Source: Haliclystus octoradiatus
Taxonomy: Eukaryota; Cnidaria; Staurozoa; Stauromedusae; Haliclystidae
Assembly: GCA_916610825.1 (NCBI GenBank)
Contig: OU744451.1
Location: 21,712,349 to 21,776,348 of the forward strand
Length of the DNA stretch: 64,000 nt
Direction: 5' to 3'
A program made the position numbers and the translations under genes. Each line of letters starts with the position of its first letter. Position 1 is the first letter of the stretch. Positions 1 to 15,200 of the stretch are shown in pieces. The notes below the pieces were generated by a model, which was not told the origin of the DNA, ran no database searches, and saw only the letters and a list, made by a program, of their open reading frames with translations.

Positions 1-47
1 CTTGTAGGCAATTTTACGTTCATGAACTCATGAACCTTTTATCAAAG

Positions 48-112
48 GGGATTGAAGCTGAGAGCGGCACATGAAAGAGCGTCCTAACTCTTGTTATTAG
101 ATGGCTCTGGTC
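48..112. mobile_element. CCAGAGCC MITE end fragment
   Basis: GAGAGCGGCACATGAAAGAG..CTAACTCTTGTTATTAGATG-GCTCTGG matches the right end of the family. Confidence 0.6.
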
Positions 113-183
113 TACCTAGCCCCTAGCCTATGCCCGTGCCTGTCTATATAGTAAGAATTATCTGAATCTTCAATTTTACTTAC

Positions 184-396
184 CAATTACAGGCATTCCA
201 ATCCTATCCCCACAGTATAACCCAGTCCAACCAGCTAGACACATACAATAAGCTGGAGATGCTCCAACACAAGTTCCACCATTCAAACATATCATTGCAC
301 AGAATGGACAATTATCGTTGATGTTGATATATTCTTGTGTTATCAACGCCGTTGAATCAACATGGATATTTGATATTCTACAACTACTATAGCAAC
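184..396 (-). CDS. Fat-like cadherin exon 17: LamG2 end, EGF3 (gene continues left)
   Basis: Starts GCYSSCRISNIHVDSTAL (LamG end) and contains an EGF module, CLNGGTCVGASPAYCMC..GWTGLYCGD. Ends in phase 1 at GTAAGT; the remaining exons are outside the window. Confidence 0.93.
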
Positions 397-3300
397 CTAA
401 AAATAAATATGATGTCATCAATTAAACAAAATAGATTTGAGGAATAATTGTGATCTAGGTCAATAGAGGAATTGAAAAGTAAGTACAATAAAACCTGTTA
501 ATAACGGCCAGTTGTGAGGTTAGATAATATTAAGTACTAAAGGGATGTGACCTTTCTATAAAGGTTAAATTCAATAGAAGTTAACAACTAACATTATGTA
601 GTGACCATTATAGACAGGTGGCTAACCTATAAGGTGACCTTCATATACAGGTTTCACTGTACCATTAATGCCAACATTTAATTGCTCTGTGCTATTGCTG
701 AAATATGTAATCACAAGTTGAGCTCCTCCACAGACTAATTCCAATTGATTGCAAGCCCACCCTCGCGTACAAAGTATGGACATTCTGACATTGAGCTACC
801 AATGCACCTATAGAAAGGTAGCTTTCGCAATTCACATACAGAGTAGATTTAATCAAACATGAGAATTCAAAATTTGAAAACAGTCTGAAATCTATGATTT
901 TGATAAATTTCAATGGGAAAGAGTGATAAATAGAGTTTCACAAAGGTAAAAATAATCTGAAATCCGCTAAAAGTCTGAAATTCTCATGTCTGTTCAATAG
1001 AATAATCATTTTGCGTATTTCTGAAGTAAAAAAGTAATTTAGAAGGTGTCGCCCAACAGAAGGCACCCATACAACTCCTCCATTTCAAGAGGAGTGGCTT
1101 TTTTCGCTGAGAGCAATGATTTTAAACGCTCTTTGTTGATCTCAGCCGCGACATTGCAGATCATTTTCAACAGATTTCATGGCAGATAGGTCTCGCTTGT
1201 CAATGCGCAACGATGCGCCGCAGCTACTCACAATGCAATTCCCTTTGGACCATTTCATCTGCCATCTTCAGATGTTACTCATTTGATGTTTTAGATAAAG
1301 TCAAGACTGAGTTAACCTTCAGGGGATTTGAACCACAGTCGATCAGATATGATCCGATCTGAAGTTCGGTTGCTCTGTCATCTGAGCTAATCCTCAGATG
1401 ACCTAAGTGACCACTGTGGAAGGTGATTCTTTATAAAGGTAGTCGTTATCGCAGATTAATTGACCTAATAAAAAAGTTTTCAACAAACCTTGAACATCAC
1501 CAGATACAACATCAGTATTCAATCCAACAACTTGTCCTGGTACACCACCGGTATAAATAATTCCATTAGAATTTAATAAATGATGTGTACCAACCACACC
1601 GGTTACAGAAGCAACGTGTTCAATGGTTAACGTAGCATGATTACCAATACGATATACCGTTATGTTATGCCATTGACTATCGGATATGTTAACATTAAGA
1701 ATTTGTAAAACAAGTAAGCCATCACCAACATTATATTTGTATTGAAGAGTTGAGTTACTTATCTAATAAGATAAAAGAAAGCAATTGTATAATATAGCTG
1801 TACAGTGGAACTTGTATATAGCAGCCAGCTGTGAGAGATGACCACTATATGCAGGTGGCCTTTAGATACAGGGTTGTTTCAATTGAAAATATTACTTTAC
1901 ATATTGTTGAGGTAACCACTATAATATGACAAAATGACTGTACAGTGGAACTTGTATATAGCAGCAGGCTATGAGAGATGACCACTATATGCAGGTGGCC
2001 TTTAGATACAGGGTTGTTTCAATTGAAAATATTACTTTATATATTGTTGAGGTGACCACTATAATATAACAAAATGACTGTACAGTGAAACCTGTATATA
2101 ACAGCCGGCTATGAGAGACGACCACTATATGCAGGTGGCATTTAGATAATAGATACAGGGTTGTTTTAATTGAAAATATTAGTTTAGATATTGCTGGGGT
2201 GACCACTATAGACAGGTGGTCCTTTTAGTAAAGTGAACTTTTTGCCATGTTTGACTGTATAAAAACAAATGTGATTCGATTTTCGACTGAAAGTTCGGTT
2301 TTATAATACGTTCATGAAAGTAATAATTTCGTTTTAATAATAATAGTTCTTGTGTTCCATTATTAACGATGCATTTTCCTTATGTAGATATGCATTTAGC
2401 AAAAATATCCCATGATTAGAGATTTTATTCCCAAGACAAACTATCATAGTCTAACTTGCCCAATATTCCTATCTCGTTTGATGTCCTATCAAGAATCAGG
2501 GTCTGACAATAGGTTCAGCCTTCTGGAATCATCTCTAGAGGCATTTTAGCATTTTCTTCTGAATTTTCTCTGGTCTAGGATTCCTGCTTTTATCGGACTC
2601 TGAGCAAGATCTATTGTAAATATAGATGCCTACATTACCTCCAAGATACTGTATTCCATTCTTGCTTGATCAGTTGTTTCACTTGCTTCATAAACTAAAA
2701 CCCCATTGGTCGATGCACGTATTTGTATTTGATATGATGTAATATATTGATCATGCCATGATTGACGAGTATTACGATAAGAAACAAAATCATACTTCGC
2801 ATAACTGGAAGGAAGATAATGCAATGACCTTGCACCTAAAAAAAGAAGTGAAATCAATCTATATTAATCAGCAATTATAATAAGGTTTTCCACCACTGAG
2901 AAAAAGATGAATTCAGAAACGTTGTTATTAAAATAAATATGATATTTTAATTTGTTCTAACATTTTGTTAATCGATTAGTGAGCTTTGCTTATTACTGTG
3001 TCAACTTTTTCTTTGTCTTGAAGTTTCAAATTAAAAATTAAAAACTGTGGTGATATTTGAAATTTAAAAACGGTTCAAGCTCCTATGTGCAATGCCCTAT
3101 AACTCCCTTACCCATTTCAAGGCGCCAACCTATAGTGCGGCCTTGGTGTAGTGGCTAGGGCGTTGGACCATGGCCCGCAGGGTCTCGGGTTCAATCCCTG
3201 GCCGGAGCACTATAGGTTGGCGTCAGGAAGGGCATCCAGCTATTAAATGCATACCAGCTTCAACATACTAACAAATCAACCAACCACGCCGGTGAAAAAA

Positions 3301-6255
3301 AGCTGCAAGCTTATCCGGTTTGTGGATCAATGATAAATCCCAAAAAAAAATTGTATAAGTAAAGTACTTACGTCTATGACAACGCTCTCCAGTCCATCCA
3401 TAATAGCAATTACATTTGTATGGTATAGCGCCTGTTGGATCACAGACACCATGCAGACAATCAGGGCAATGCAAATAGACAGAGGGACAGCCAGAGACAG
3501 TGTTTTTCTGTTCAAGTGGGTTTGATAAATCGTATACCATGCCATTATCTTCTATATTACGTATACAACCACCAAATGATAAAGTGGAAAATTTAGGAAA
3601 TCCATCAAAAGTGTATTTTACACCACCAATTTGAAGAGGATTAAGACCATTGATAAATCTGTTTACAAATAATAAAAAATAGAGTTTGATATTCATTTTT
3701 CCTTTTAATTATATAATCAGTTTTATATAATATTTTATATTTTTTCCGCCCTTGAGAAAATATACATTTTCAAAAATAATGATATGATAATTAAGATGAG
3801 TAATTATGTATAAAAATTTGAGAAATTATCTCAAAAAAAACATCCATACTTGAGATCTAAATGGTCTATGTATAGTTTAAACTTTTGGTCAATGTAAGAT
3901 CAACTCAGGGTTGACTTTATCCAAACAACAAGGAGATGTGTTTATGATGACAGGTAAGTAAGGTAAGTGTAGACGATGTCGCCCTACCGAGGCACCCATA
4001 CAACTTCTCTATTTCTAGAGGAGTGGCTTTTTTTGCTAAGGGCAATGATATTAGGCTAAACACTCTTTACTGATTTCAGCCGCAACACTGCAGATCAATT
4101 TCAACACAGACTGAGTTGATATTACCGGGTGATTTGAACCACAGTCAATCAGATATGATCTGGTCTGAAGTTTGGTTGCTCTGCCATCTGAGCTAACCTT
4201 CCACATGACAGGTAGAATTATTAACAAAACGTTGCTGTTGATTATCAAATCACAGAAATGACAGCACTCCTTATAGCCAATCAGAACATTTACTATGTAT
4301 GTTATTATCATTGTTAGTTAAAATTGCTGATTCTTACATAAATTTTCCAGGAATGATTCCTTCCATTTCACATGACGCTCTATTCTGTATTGATTGTGAA
4401 TTATGACTTTCAATAATCTCCGCATCCATGCAGTGATCAACTGTTAATCGAATAAGCTGTTGATAAAATAAATAGTTGGTTTACACTTACAAACTCACAA
4501 TAAAAATGTCAAAAATTCAGAACATCTTTTTTCTGTACTGAGGAAGTGCACCAATCAGTTTGATTGTTTAATTCATGAAATGCTATCAATCAAAGAGCTA
4601 AGTCCTACCCTCAACACTCAGAAGGATCCCGTCTGGTCTAGGCTATTTGTATAACTCTACCTAAGTAAATAATATATTTTCTTTGTTGTATCGTTTTGTA
4701 CCCAATTTTATAATCACGTGAATATATACTATAAATACTTTGTAATTTTAATATGTTATTCCTTTTAACCTGAAGATGCAATTAAGCTATTGCGAAACGT
4801 TGTTTAAACCTAAGTCTGTTAATTTTTTGTCGCTATCCTTTATCTTGAAATAAAACAAATAAATGAATAAATAGATAAAACAAACAAACAAATTATGTAA
4901 GAGTTAAATACAAATGGTTTGACTGCGATAAATAACACAATCTGCTTACGGTAATTAACATTACTGATTTTTGAATAAAGGGTTACCGCACACTTGCCAT
5001 GTTTGTATTCATATTTACTAAACGAGAAAAAGTTGGGAGACACGAGTGATTTTTAGCTTCCCGAGTGTCTCCCAACTTTTTCGAGTTTAGTAAATATGAA
5101 TACAAACATTTGCAAGCGTGTGGTAACCCTTTTCTAAAATAAAACAAACGTTGGGATCTCATTCGAGGGCGAATTCTCAATTCACGAATTCACAATTTAA
5201 AATTCAATTTCAATTCATAAACCAAGCATGAAGAGAATCCAACAACAAGATAGATTTTGTCGAATAAAGAAAGGCATATACAAGAACGTCTGTAATATAA
5301 GTGGTACAATAGTTCTTTAGCAAATTAGTTCACTAATTGTTATTTAAATTTTAGGTTTACCTTGAATTAGCGTAGCCTATAATTGTCTTTCATTCTGTGT
5401 TTTTATTTTGCATGTTACACGACCAATAACTCATTTACCACGCTTTTCAATAAATAAAAACATCTTGAGCTAAATGTCGTTTTGTAAATCGTAGCCATTG
5501 TTGAGATATTGATTGGATTGTTATCAAAAAGTTATAAATTCTGTATTTTATCACAGATCAAAGTTTTTGAAGCTTGCGGTTTTTCACGGTTTTCGGAGCC
5601 ATGTTTTACCCTAGGATTTCATGCACGCTCTTTGGACCAATCAGATCGCAGAAAACCTTTGTGATATTTTAGAAACAAGTTTCTATCATACTTGAATATT
5701 TTATTTATGTTTGTGTAATGTGAAGATCAGAAATTGTTTATTATCTTGATTGAAGACATCAAGAAACAGAACCAATCAATGTAAAAGTAAATTAGTGTGC
5801 ATGTAACCAGGTTCAGCTAGGAGTCCAGGATTCATACTTTGTGGGACTCTGCATGTAACCATTTTTATTCTATAACTTGTAACCACTGTTTATGTAATGA
5901 CTTTTAATTTTCGGATCAGAACGGATTTTTCTAGGATAACTTCAGATCAAATCGGATGTTTATATATTTGATATTAATATATGCTGAGTTATTTGGGCTA
6001 CCTTTTATAAAATGTAAGGTAATGACTAGAGCTCACAAGGGAAGAAATAATTCTGAAATACACTAAAAGTCACAAAATTATACAATATTTTTCATGTGGT
6101 ACAGTGGAACCTGTATATAACAGCCAGCTATATGTATGCAGGGTCGATCGATTCAATAGAAAATACTATTTTACACAATACAAGAGTGATCACTATAGAC
6201 AGGGGGTCGCTATGTAGAGGTGACCGTTATAGCAGGTTTTACTGTGACCAATCAG

Positions 6256-6286
<31 letters not shown>

Positions 6287-9200
6287 TTATTCAGAACCTG
6301 ATAAGTTTTACAATAACTTTTTTTCACAGTGAGGTTTGGTTATTATAATTACTAAATACCTTTGCTCTCTTGTATATTCTGATATGATGAAATGAGTTGT
6401 CATTGAGTTTCTTTCCACCAACTAATACTTTTGTAAAAACTCTAAAGTCACCTTGCGTTACAGTTAGTCTAATTAGACCTTCGTATAACTCAACCAATAA
6501 GTAATCAAGTGTCTCTGTTGCGCTTGCTAAAAATAAAACAAAATATGCAATTGTCAAAAAAAATCCATAACTGTAATTGGCTAAGAGTCATCTTGGATAA
6601 AAAATACCTGATACCTCTATAAAAAATTCTGTTGAGTTAATAAACTCTTCATGAACTGTTCACAATTCCCCCTGGACTGTTTAATAACAGTTCATGAATG
6701 TTAAGAATATCATGAACACCTTATAAACAATTCACAAATCCGTTCATGTACGTTAAATAGCCTGCTTTGCATGGACCTTTATGAACTGTTCAAGAAAATT
6801 ATGTCATTTATCGTTTACGAGCTGTTTTCATAGAGGTAGGAAAATTAGAAAAATGATTGTTTCTGATTATGTTTGACTCAACCAAAAGAGCTACAGACAC
6901 CACAGACACCGAAATGAAAAAAAAAAAAAAGTGAAATTTCATTGCATTTTCATTGCATTTTCACATATCGTGAATATGGATGTTTTTATGATTTTCAAAC
7001 TTTTTTATGGTTTATTGAATTTGTCGTTTCCCTTTTTTCACATTTTTATCATGTTTTCACAACACTTTCATTGGATTTTGATGGTTTTGATGTTGGTAAT
7101 GAGAAACACATTTAGCATTTAGAAGTAGACAAAACTTAAATACATCTAATTAAATAATCAAGTTCAAGCAATAATATACTTACGAGCTGCAATTGGTCCT
7201 TGATAAAGTAAAAGTCCATTTGAATACTTTGTAGCAAATTCAAACGAAATGTATCCTTCAAAAAAGTATGTAAATGTAGATAGCCACATGTATGAATTAC
7301 TCCTTGAAAATGAACATGTTGTTAATTGACATTGTGGACCATCGTATCCAGACGGGCATATACATGAGAAACCACCAGTAATAAGATCACGACAGATACC
7401 ACCATTTAAGCATGGATTCATTTTACAGGAATCAGGTTTTCTTGGTAATGGTATACAAACTGCTTTAACGACAACTCGGATTGAAACAAATGATTTTGAC
7501 GCTGGATTAGCGGGTACAATACCATTATCATCTGTTATTACATCATACGAGGGTTGTAATTGAATATCGTTATAACAAAAACCACTCGGGCATGGTTCTT
7601 TAGCACATTCATCAACACCAATGGACGCTACCTTGCCACCTATAATGAAAAAATAATAGTAAAATTAAGATGGAAGGTATTGAGAAAAAATATTGTGCTG
7701 CTATGTGAAAAACGTTTTTTTGTTATAACGTTCAAAATTCAAATAAACTCATAGATTACTAACAGTTACAAAATGTTCCTACATTACAAATGTTCCACAT
7801 TACATTTCGTTACTATTTGAAACGTGCAAGTAGCTAGAGAATTTTCACTACAATTTCACAGGATAATCAGGTAGGTTCAAGGCCGACGAGAAACATTTCG
7901 GGCTGTGGGGAGTTTTGCAAATAGGGCGCTTACAATTTTTCTTTGCTCTAACGGAAAACTTTTTCCAAATAAACTCTCATACTCTCAATCAAAATGTAGC
8001 AACAAATTCTCACAGGCCCTATGATTTGCTCGAGCCCCAGGGCAATTTCCTCAAATAAACCCTCTCGGCGGTCATGGATAGGGTTACATAAACTAATATG
8101 CTGATCAAAATCCTGCACAGGTCAAATCTGAATATTTATAAGCCTTCCCAAGGGGGAGGAAAATTCGAAAAAAATGTAGAAATATTTAAGGATTTTGAAA
8201 AGCTTAAGTTTTGTGAGACTCTTCAATCTACTGCTAGCCCAAATGGTGTTTTTGTTTGTTGTTGTTGTTCATATCTATGTTTGTTTGCTCAAAATCTTTT
8301 TGCAATCACTTACCTGTTCCTTTCTCGATTTCAGGAATCTTTACCGTAAGAATAGGTATCATATCAATGGCTTTAATATATTCTGGTTCAACAGCATTAA
8401 ATCCAGGCGTTGTCTTTTTAACAGCGAAACGAATATCAACACCACGATGTAAACCAGGTACCGGTTGTGCACTAAATACAGCAACATCAGCGACAGGTAC
8501 TTGTAATAAATCAGCTAATAATTTCTCGAATTCAGGATATTTTAAATCAATACATGTTAACGGTTTAGTTAACCCTGTCATACGTATACCAAGGCTAGCC
8601 TTTCCAGCTTTTTCTGATACACCACGTACTACAACATCAACCGAACTTGTAACCACTCTACCAACAGCATCGCCGATATGATTTAATTCTTTCGAAGAAA
8701 CAACAATGTTATATGTACCAATTGGTACGTTTTGATTAGCGATAAGTTGTCCTGTTTTTTGATCAATTTTAAAATTATTATCTGGACGTTGACTAACAAT
8801 ATTATGGTTATATAAATCATTACTTCCTAAATCATTATCTTTAATATAGACTTTACCAATTGCACCCCCGATAAATGTACTTTTATAAGAATTTAACAAT
8901 ATTGTTAATTTACCACCATCAGATGGTGAATTATCATTCATATCGTCAATTTCAATGGTTACAGTTGTTACTGATGACATTGGTGGTGTTCCGCTATCAA
9001 TTGCCGATATTGAAACAATATATTCTTGCTTAGTTTCTCGGTCGAATATCGCTGTTGCTTTTGAAGTCATTATACCAGATGTTGCATCAAGTGAAAATAA
9101 ACCGGATGGATCGTTTGTTATGCGAAACATACAAGGACACGTATTACCTGGACCGTCAGGATCTGCGACAACAATTGTAGCAACAGTTTGTATACCAGGT

Positions 9201-12200
9201 GTTTCTTCTTTAACACTGCCGCAGAAATCTGGTGGTATAAACTTGGGTCCATTGTCATTAACATCTAAGACAAGAACCGTTACCTGAGCATAACCGGTTA
9301 AAGACGGGTTGCCTTTGTCAGTTGCCATGACTTTGAAAATATGTTGTTCATCAGTTTCACGATCAAGGCTATATACTAGATAAATGAATCCAACTTTAGG
9401 ATTCGATGGATCTGAACGGATTCCAAATTGATAATTATCATCAAGATTATCAAGACTAAATGTGAATTCTCCATTGACACCTTTGTCATTATCAGTAGCA
9501 GTGACGCGTAATAACGTAGTACCAATCGTAGCATTTTCAAATATGGCTGTCTCGTATGATGTCTTACCAAAAACAGGTGCATTATCATTACAATCATCAA
9601 TTGTAATACTGACTTTTGTTTTTGCTTTAGAACTACGTTGCGGAACACCTTTATCTCTAACATCAATTTCAAGTTCAAAATTTGTTTCTTCTTCATAATC
9701 TAAACGATGTGCAACCGTTACGGCACCAGTTTCTGAATCAACACGAAAACGACGTGGTGAATTTCCTTTCGTTATATAATAGATTAATTCTGCATTAATA
9801 CCTAAATCGTTATCTTTGGCTTCAACTGTTGTTACTGTATAACCAACTTCAGCACATTCTGTTATCGTACCTTTGAATGATGGCTTAATAAAATATGGAT
9901 CTTGATCATTAGCATCTGTTACAATAATTGTAACTTTTGTTCGACCCGATAATTGAGGTATACCATTATCACGTGCTTGAACAATAACAACAAATTGTCT
10001 AATTTCAGCTTCACGATCAAGTCTTACTAATGTTTTAATCAGACCTGTATTGACATCGATCGTGAAACGATTCTCAGCTGTATCAACGAGAGTATATGTA
10101 ACACGGGCATTACCACCTGCATCGGGATCATCTTTATCGCTTGCAGTAATAAAACCGACACTGGTATTTGGTGGTTCTTCTTCTTGGACGTATCGTGTAT
10201 AAGGTGAATCAGGAAAGTATGGAGATTCATCATTGATATCAGTGATCATGACTTTACATAATGTTGCGCCAGTTCGCGTACCATCAGTAGCAAATACTTG
10301 GAAGACAAATGAAGCTTTCTGTTCACGATCAAATTTATTATTACCAACTAGAAAAAACAGAAACGAAAAGAAATATGTGATAATCTCAGTAAGAAAAGTA
10401 AATACTTAAAGGAGATCAACAATGATGTAGTTGTTAATAAATCTGATTGAAAAATTTAAATTTTACAATTAGCTGATGCAGGTACGGGTAAATGACACAT
10501 AATTGGACTACAGGATTTACACAATTAATTACGTTGATGATACTTTTTAATTAAAAATTGAAAACAGCTCGAAAACTGTTACAGAAAAACCTGGATATAG
10601 CAGCCATACATGAGACGTAGACAAAATGACCAATAGAGACAGATGGCCTTTATATACAGGGTTGATTCAATAGAAAATACTATGTTTTGGACATGTCTAG
10701 AGTGACCACTACATACACTTGGTCGCTGTATGGAGGTGACCGCTATAGCAGGTTTGACTGTATCGGATTGGCAATCTTCTGAAGACAGCAACAACAAAAA
10801 ACGAATTGTTTTAAATAAGACGAAGGATGCGAAATGATAAAATGAAATGATAAATACCCTCTATGAAAAACAGTTCAAGAGTTCATGAACTGTTCATGAA
10901 CGTTACATGACACAAATTTTTATGAACTATTCATGAATGTTAAATGACATACAAATTTTCATGAACTATTCATGAACTCCTGAAATGTTTTTCGAAAGGA
11001 GTTATTACAAATATATTCTTACCTGTCCTGATTTCTCCAGATATAGAATCAATAACGAAATAACCAGCGACTTGTTCACCCAGAAAATACGTAATTTGTT
11101 TTTGTACAGATGGTAGATCTCTATCAGTAGCTGTGACTTTTGTTATATAGACACCGCCACCGATATTTTCTGGTATTGATCCATTGTAAACATTCGATAC
11201 AAAAACAGGATCATTATCATTAGCATCCAATACCTGAAATACAAGGGGTAAACAAAAACTATAATTAGTTAGAATTTCAAACAGAGCCACTGTTGTACTA
11301 TAGTATAGCACTATTGTTTCCAAAGGTTGTAACAGATGACCTTCAGTTTGCACCAACAACGTTACATCTGCGAAAAACAGTTCAGGAGTTCATGAACCGT
11401 TCATGAAGGTTCAATGGCCCAATTTTCATGAACAGTTCATGAAAAAGTCTATGAAAATTGGGCCATTTAACATTCATGAATTAGTTCAAGAACTGTTCAT
11501 GAACTCCTCAACTGTTTTTTGGGGGTAAGGTGTGGTGACCGTAGGTAGTGTTTGAACACGATAAAGCGTCAACTAGGGTTACATTTATGTATTATTAATG
11601 AGTATTTATAGTTTGCAATTATTGTTATTATATGAATCATAGCATATAGCCAGTTGTCTTTTTTAAAATCTACTATAACTAAACGTAGTTGCAAGGTTGC
11701 CAGGTTTTGTCGAACACTACTCAAACCTGTGTACAGGTCAGTAAGTCATGCATCCAATGAAAATTGACAAATGACCACTAAACACAGGTGGTCTTTATAT
11801 GGAGGTGACTCTTTAAATGTATTTTATTTATATAAACTTACCGTAATCTTTACCATTGCAAATGCATTTGACTTAGAATCAGTGGCAGCAATTCTCAAAG
11901 TATAACTATCTTTTAATTCCCGATCAAGTGGTTTAGCAATGACAACCAAGCCAATACTTTTACCATCAGCACGATGTATTGATTGTGTCCCAAAATATCC
12001 TTCATCATTACCACTAACAATATAATAATTTAACATGGCATTTTCACCAGCATCTCCATCAATAGCTTCCATACGTACAATTGTATAACCAATAAGACGA
12101 TCTTCAACAACTGTTACATCATAATTTGTTTTTTCAAAACTAGGTTGTTCATCATTTTCATCAGTGATTGTAATCGTTACAAAAACATTACTTGATAATT

Positions 12201-15200
12201 GTGGTATACCTTCATCTTTAGCTTGAACAACAATACGAACAGACGGTGTTGTCTCGCGATCAAAACTAACAGCAGTACGAATTGTTCCAGTTGCTGCATC
12301 AATTGTAAATTTATTTGAATCGACACTGGTTTCTAATGAATAACGGACAGCACCAAATAAGCCAGCATCTGCATCTGTAGCATTAACAGTTTCAACAATT
12401 TGACCGCTTGGTTGATTTTCAGCTACTTTACCAAATTCATATTTTGTTAACGTAAAGATTGGTGTATTGTCATTAACATCTTGAAGATAAATATATACTT
12501 TTGTGTTACTTTTCATATCATTACCAGAATCTAAAGCTTGAACTTCAAGAACATATTGTGGTAAATTTTCAAAATCTAATTCACCGGCTACCATAACTTG
12601 ACCTGATTTGGAATTAATCGTAAATTTTTGCGGTTTATTTGTTGATGGTAAATTACCAGGTAAGATACTATAAAATAGTTTTGATGTTTTATCACCATGC
12701 TGTGAACTTGCTTTTACATTGAGAACAGGTGTACCAGCAATAACATCTTCTTTCAAATACGCTGTATAAGATGTTTGATTAAATTTCGGTGGGAAAGCAT
12801 TCTGTACAACAATCCTTACTTCAACATCTGATGTTCCTTTCGTTGGCGAACCATTATCTGATGCTTCAACTCTGAAACTATAAGTGCCATCTTGTTGTGC
12901 AAGCGATTTACTAACAGTAATAGCACCAGTAATACTATCAATGTCAAAAGGAATAGCAATCGATGTTTGACGAATTAAATACGAAATTCTTGCATTTTCA
13001 CCTGCATCTTGATCTTGTGCACTTACTTCGACAACAACAGTATTAATAGCTGTATTTTCTGATATAGAAACTTCGTAATTATCAACAGCAAAAACAGGAT
13101 CGAAATCATTGATATCTTTAACAGCAATTTCTAACTGACAACCAGCAGAGTTTCTTTCAGCAGGCGAACGACCATGTCCACCATCTAATGCAATCACAAG
13201 TACAATATAATTTGATTGACTTTCACGATCAAGTACTTTACTTGTTTTAATTAAACCAGTGGTATTGTCGATAGAAAAATCAGCTAGCAGTGTAGCAGCA
13301 GCTCCTGTGCCGCCACTAGTACCTTTATCTGGTTGACGCAGAAAATATTCAACACGTCCATTACGACCTCTATCTTGATCTTTAGCTTGAACTTGTAAGA
13401 CTGGTGTTCCAATTGGTGCTTGTTCAAATACCTCGCCACGATAAGAGGTGCATGCTGCAAACACTGGACTATTATCATTAACATCATCAATAACGATCGT
13501 TAATGTAAAGTAGCCATAATTTAATCCATCAAAGGCACTAATATTTAATACATATTTATCACTACTAAGTAATGGAATTTGACGAGTTGTTACACGTACA
13601 ACACCAGTTTTGGGTTCAATTTCAAAATTAGATGTATCCCCTGAATCAATACTATATGTTATTTGATCACCGTCAATATCTTGTGCTTGTATAGTCATTA
13701 TGACAGTTCCTCTGTTTGTATTTTCAGCCAAATGCATAGTTACACCAGACGTTTTAAAATGCGGCGCATTATCATTAACATTTTGTATAGTTAATATAAC
13801 ATCTGTTGTCCCTGTATTTTGAGTTTTACCACTATCCTGTACTTTGACTTGAAATCGATACGATGTAATTGTATCATAATCAAGTGGTCTTATATTTCGT
13901 ATTTCACCGCTAACGGGATCAACTCGAAGTGTATCTGTAAATTTATCAGCACTATATGTTAACATACCACCAACGCAATCACATGTACGACTACAATCAC
14001 AATCTGTTGCTGTTAATCTCATTAATACGGTATTAACTTTCACATTTTCAGGTATAGGATCAGAACCATATTCAGCTTGTGTAAATAACGGTGGGTTATC
14101 ATTAACATTAATAATTTGTACGATAACATCAACAGTTGCTTTTAATGGTTCGTTACTATTTTCTTCAGCTTCTACTTTTAAATTAAACATTTCAGGATCG
14201 CTTTCAAAATCAACTCCTCTTTGTAATAACACATCACCGTTTGAATTCATTGTGAATTTCGTTTGTGGATCACCGCTTATTATTTTATAACGCAAACTAA
14301 TACCAGATAAACTAAAACCAATAACGCGACCAACAAGAAATCCTGGCGGAGAATTTTCTGGAACTTGCATTTGATATAACGATTTACTAAAAGTTGGCGG
14401 ATCATTACCAGTTTTAATAAAAATTGTTATCGGTTCACTTGACATTTGTGGAAAACCATAATCAAATGCACGTACAGATATATTATACCAATCGTTAGGT
14501 AATACAAAGCTTGATGTTTTAATTTGATTCGTGTTTGGATCGACCGAAAAAGGAACATTCTGCGAAACGATTTCAAAACCAACTCTTCCAGCTGAACCAC
14601 TATCTGGATCAGATGCTGTTAATTGATATACTTTAGTACCAGATTGTGCATTTTTATTTACTTTACCAAGATAATTAGTCATAGTAAATCTTGGTGCGTT
14701 ATCATTTGAATCAATAATTGTTACACGTAATTCATAATTACTATAATCTGTCACCTGAAGAGTATTAGTTTCTTGAATAACTAACGTATATTCTTTCACA
14801 GTTTCATAATCTAAAAATGAATTCTCACGTACACGTATATTACCGTTAGTTTGATCAATAGAAAACGGTGGGTTGGCCGGATAAACAAATGAGTATATAG
14901 TTTGTTGGTACTGTCTTGGTAATGTAGATATGACAGCACCGTCATTAGAAGTTCTCGTTTCAATAACACTATATTGTAATATATTTTGTCCAGATCTAAA
15001 ATTAGCAAAAATTAATTTAACATCCACTTCTTTAGTGTTGCTACCACGATCTTCTGCTTTGACTTTGAATTCAACAATGATTGTAGGGAATTTCTGTAAC
15101 GATTGTGTCGAACGTATTACACCATTGGCATCGATTAAGAAATAATCTTTAACTGAATTACTTGTATCTTCAATAAAATATCTCAAAGAATCCCCAACAT

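Noticed and set aside
1801-2262. CRISPR-like or satellite array
   Set aside because: The units are contiguous 140-bp MITE pieces in animal DNA, with no spacers.
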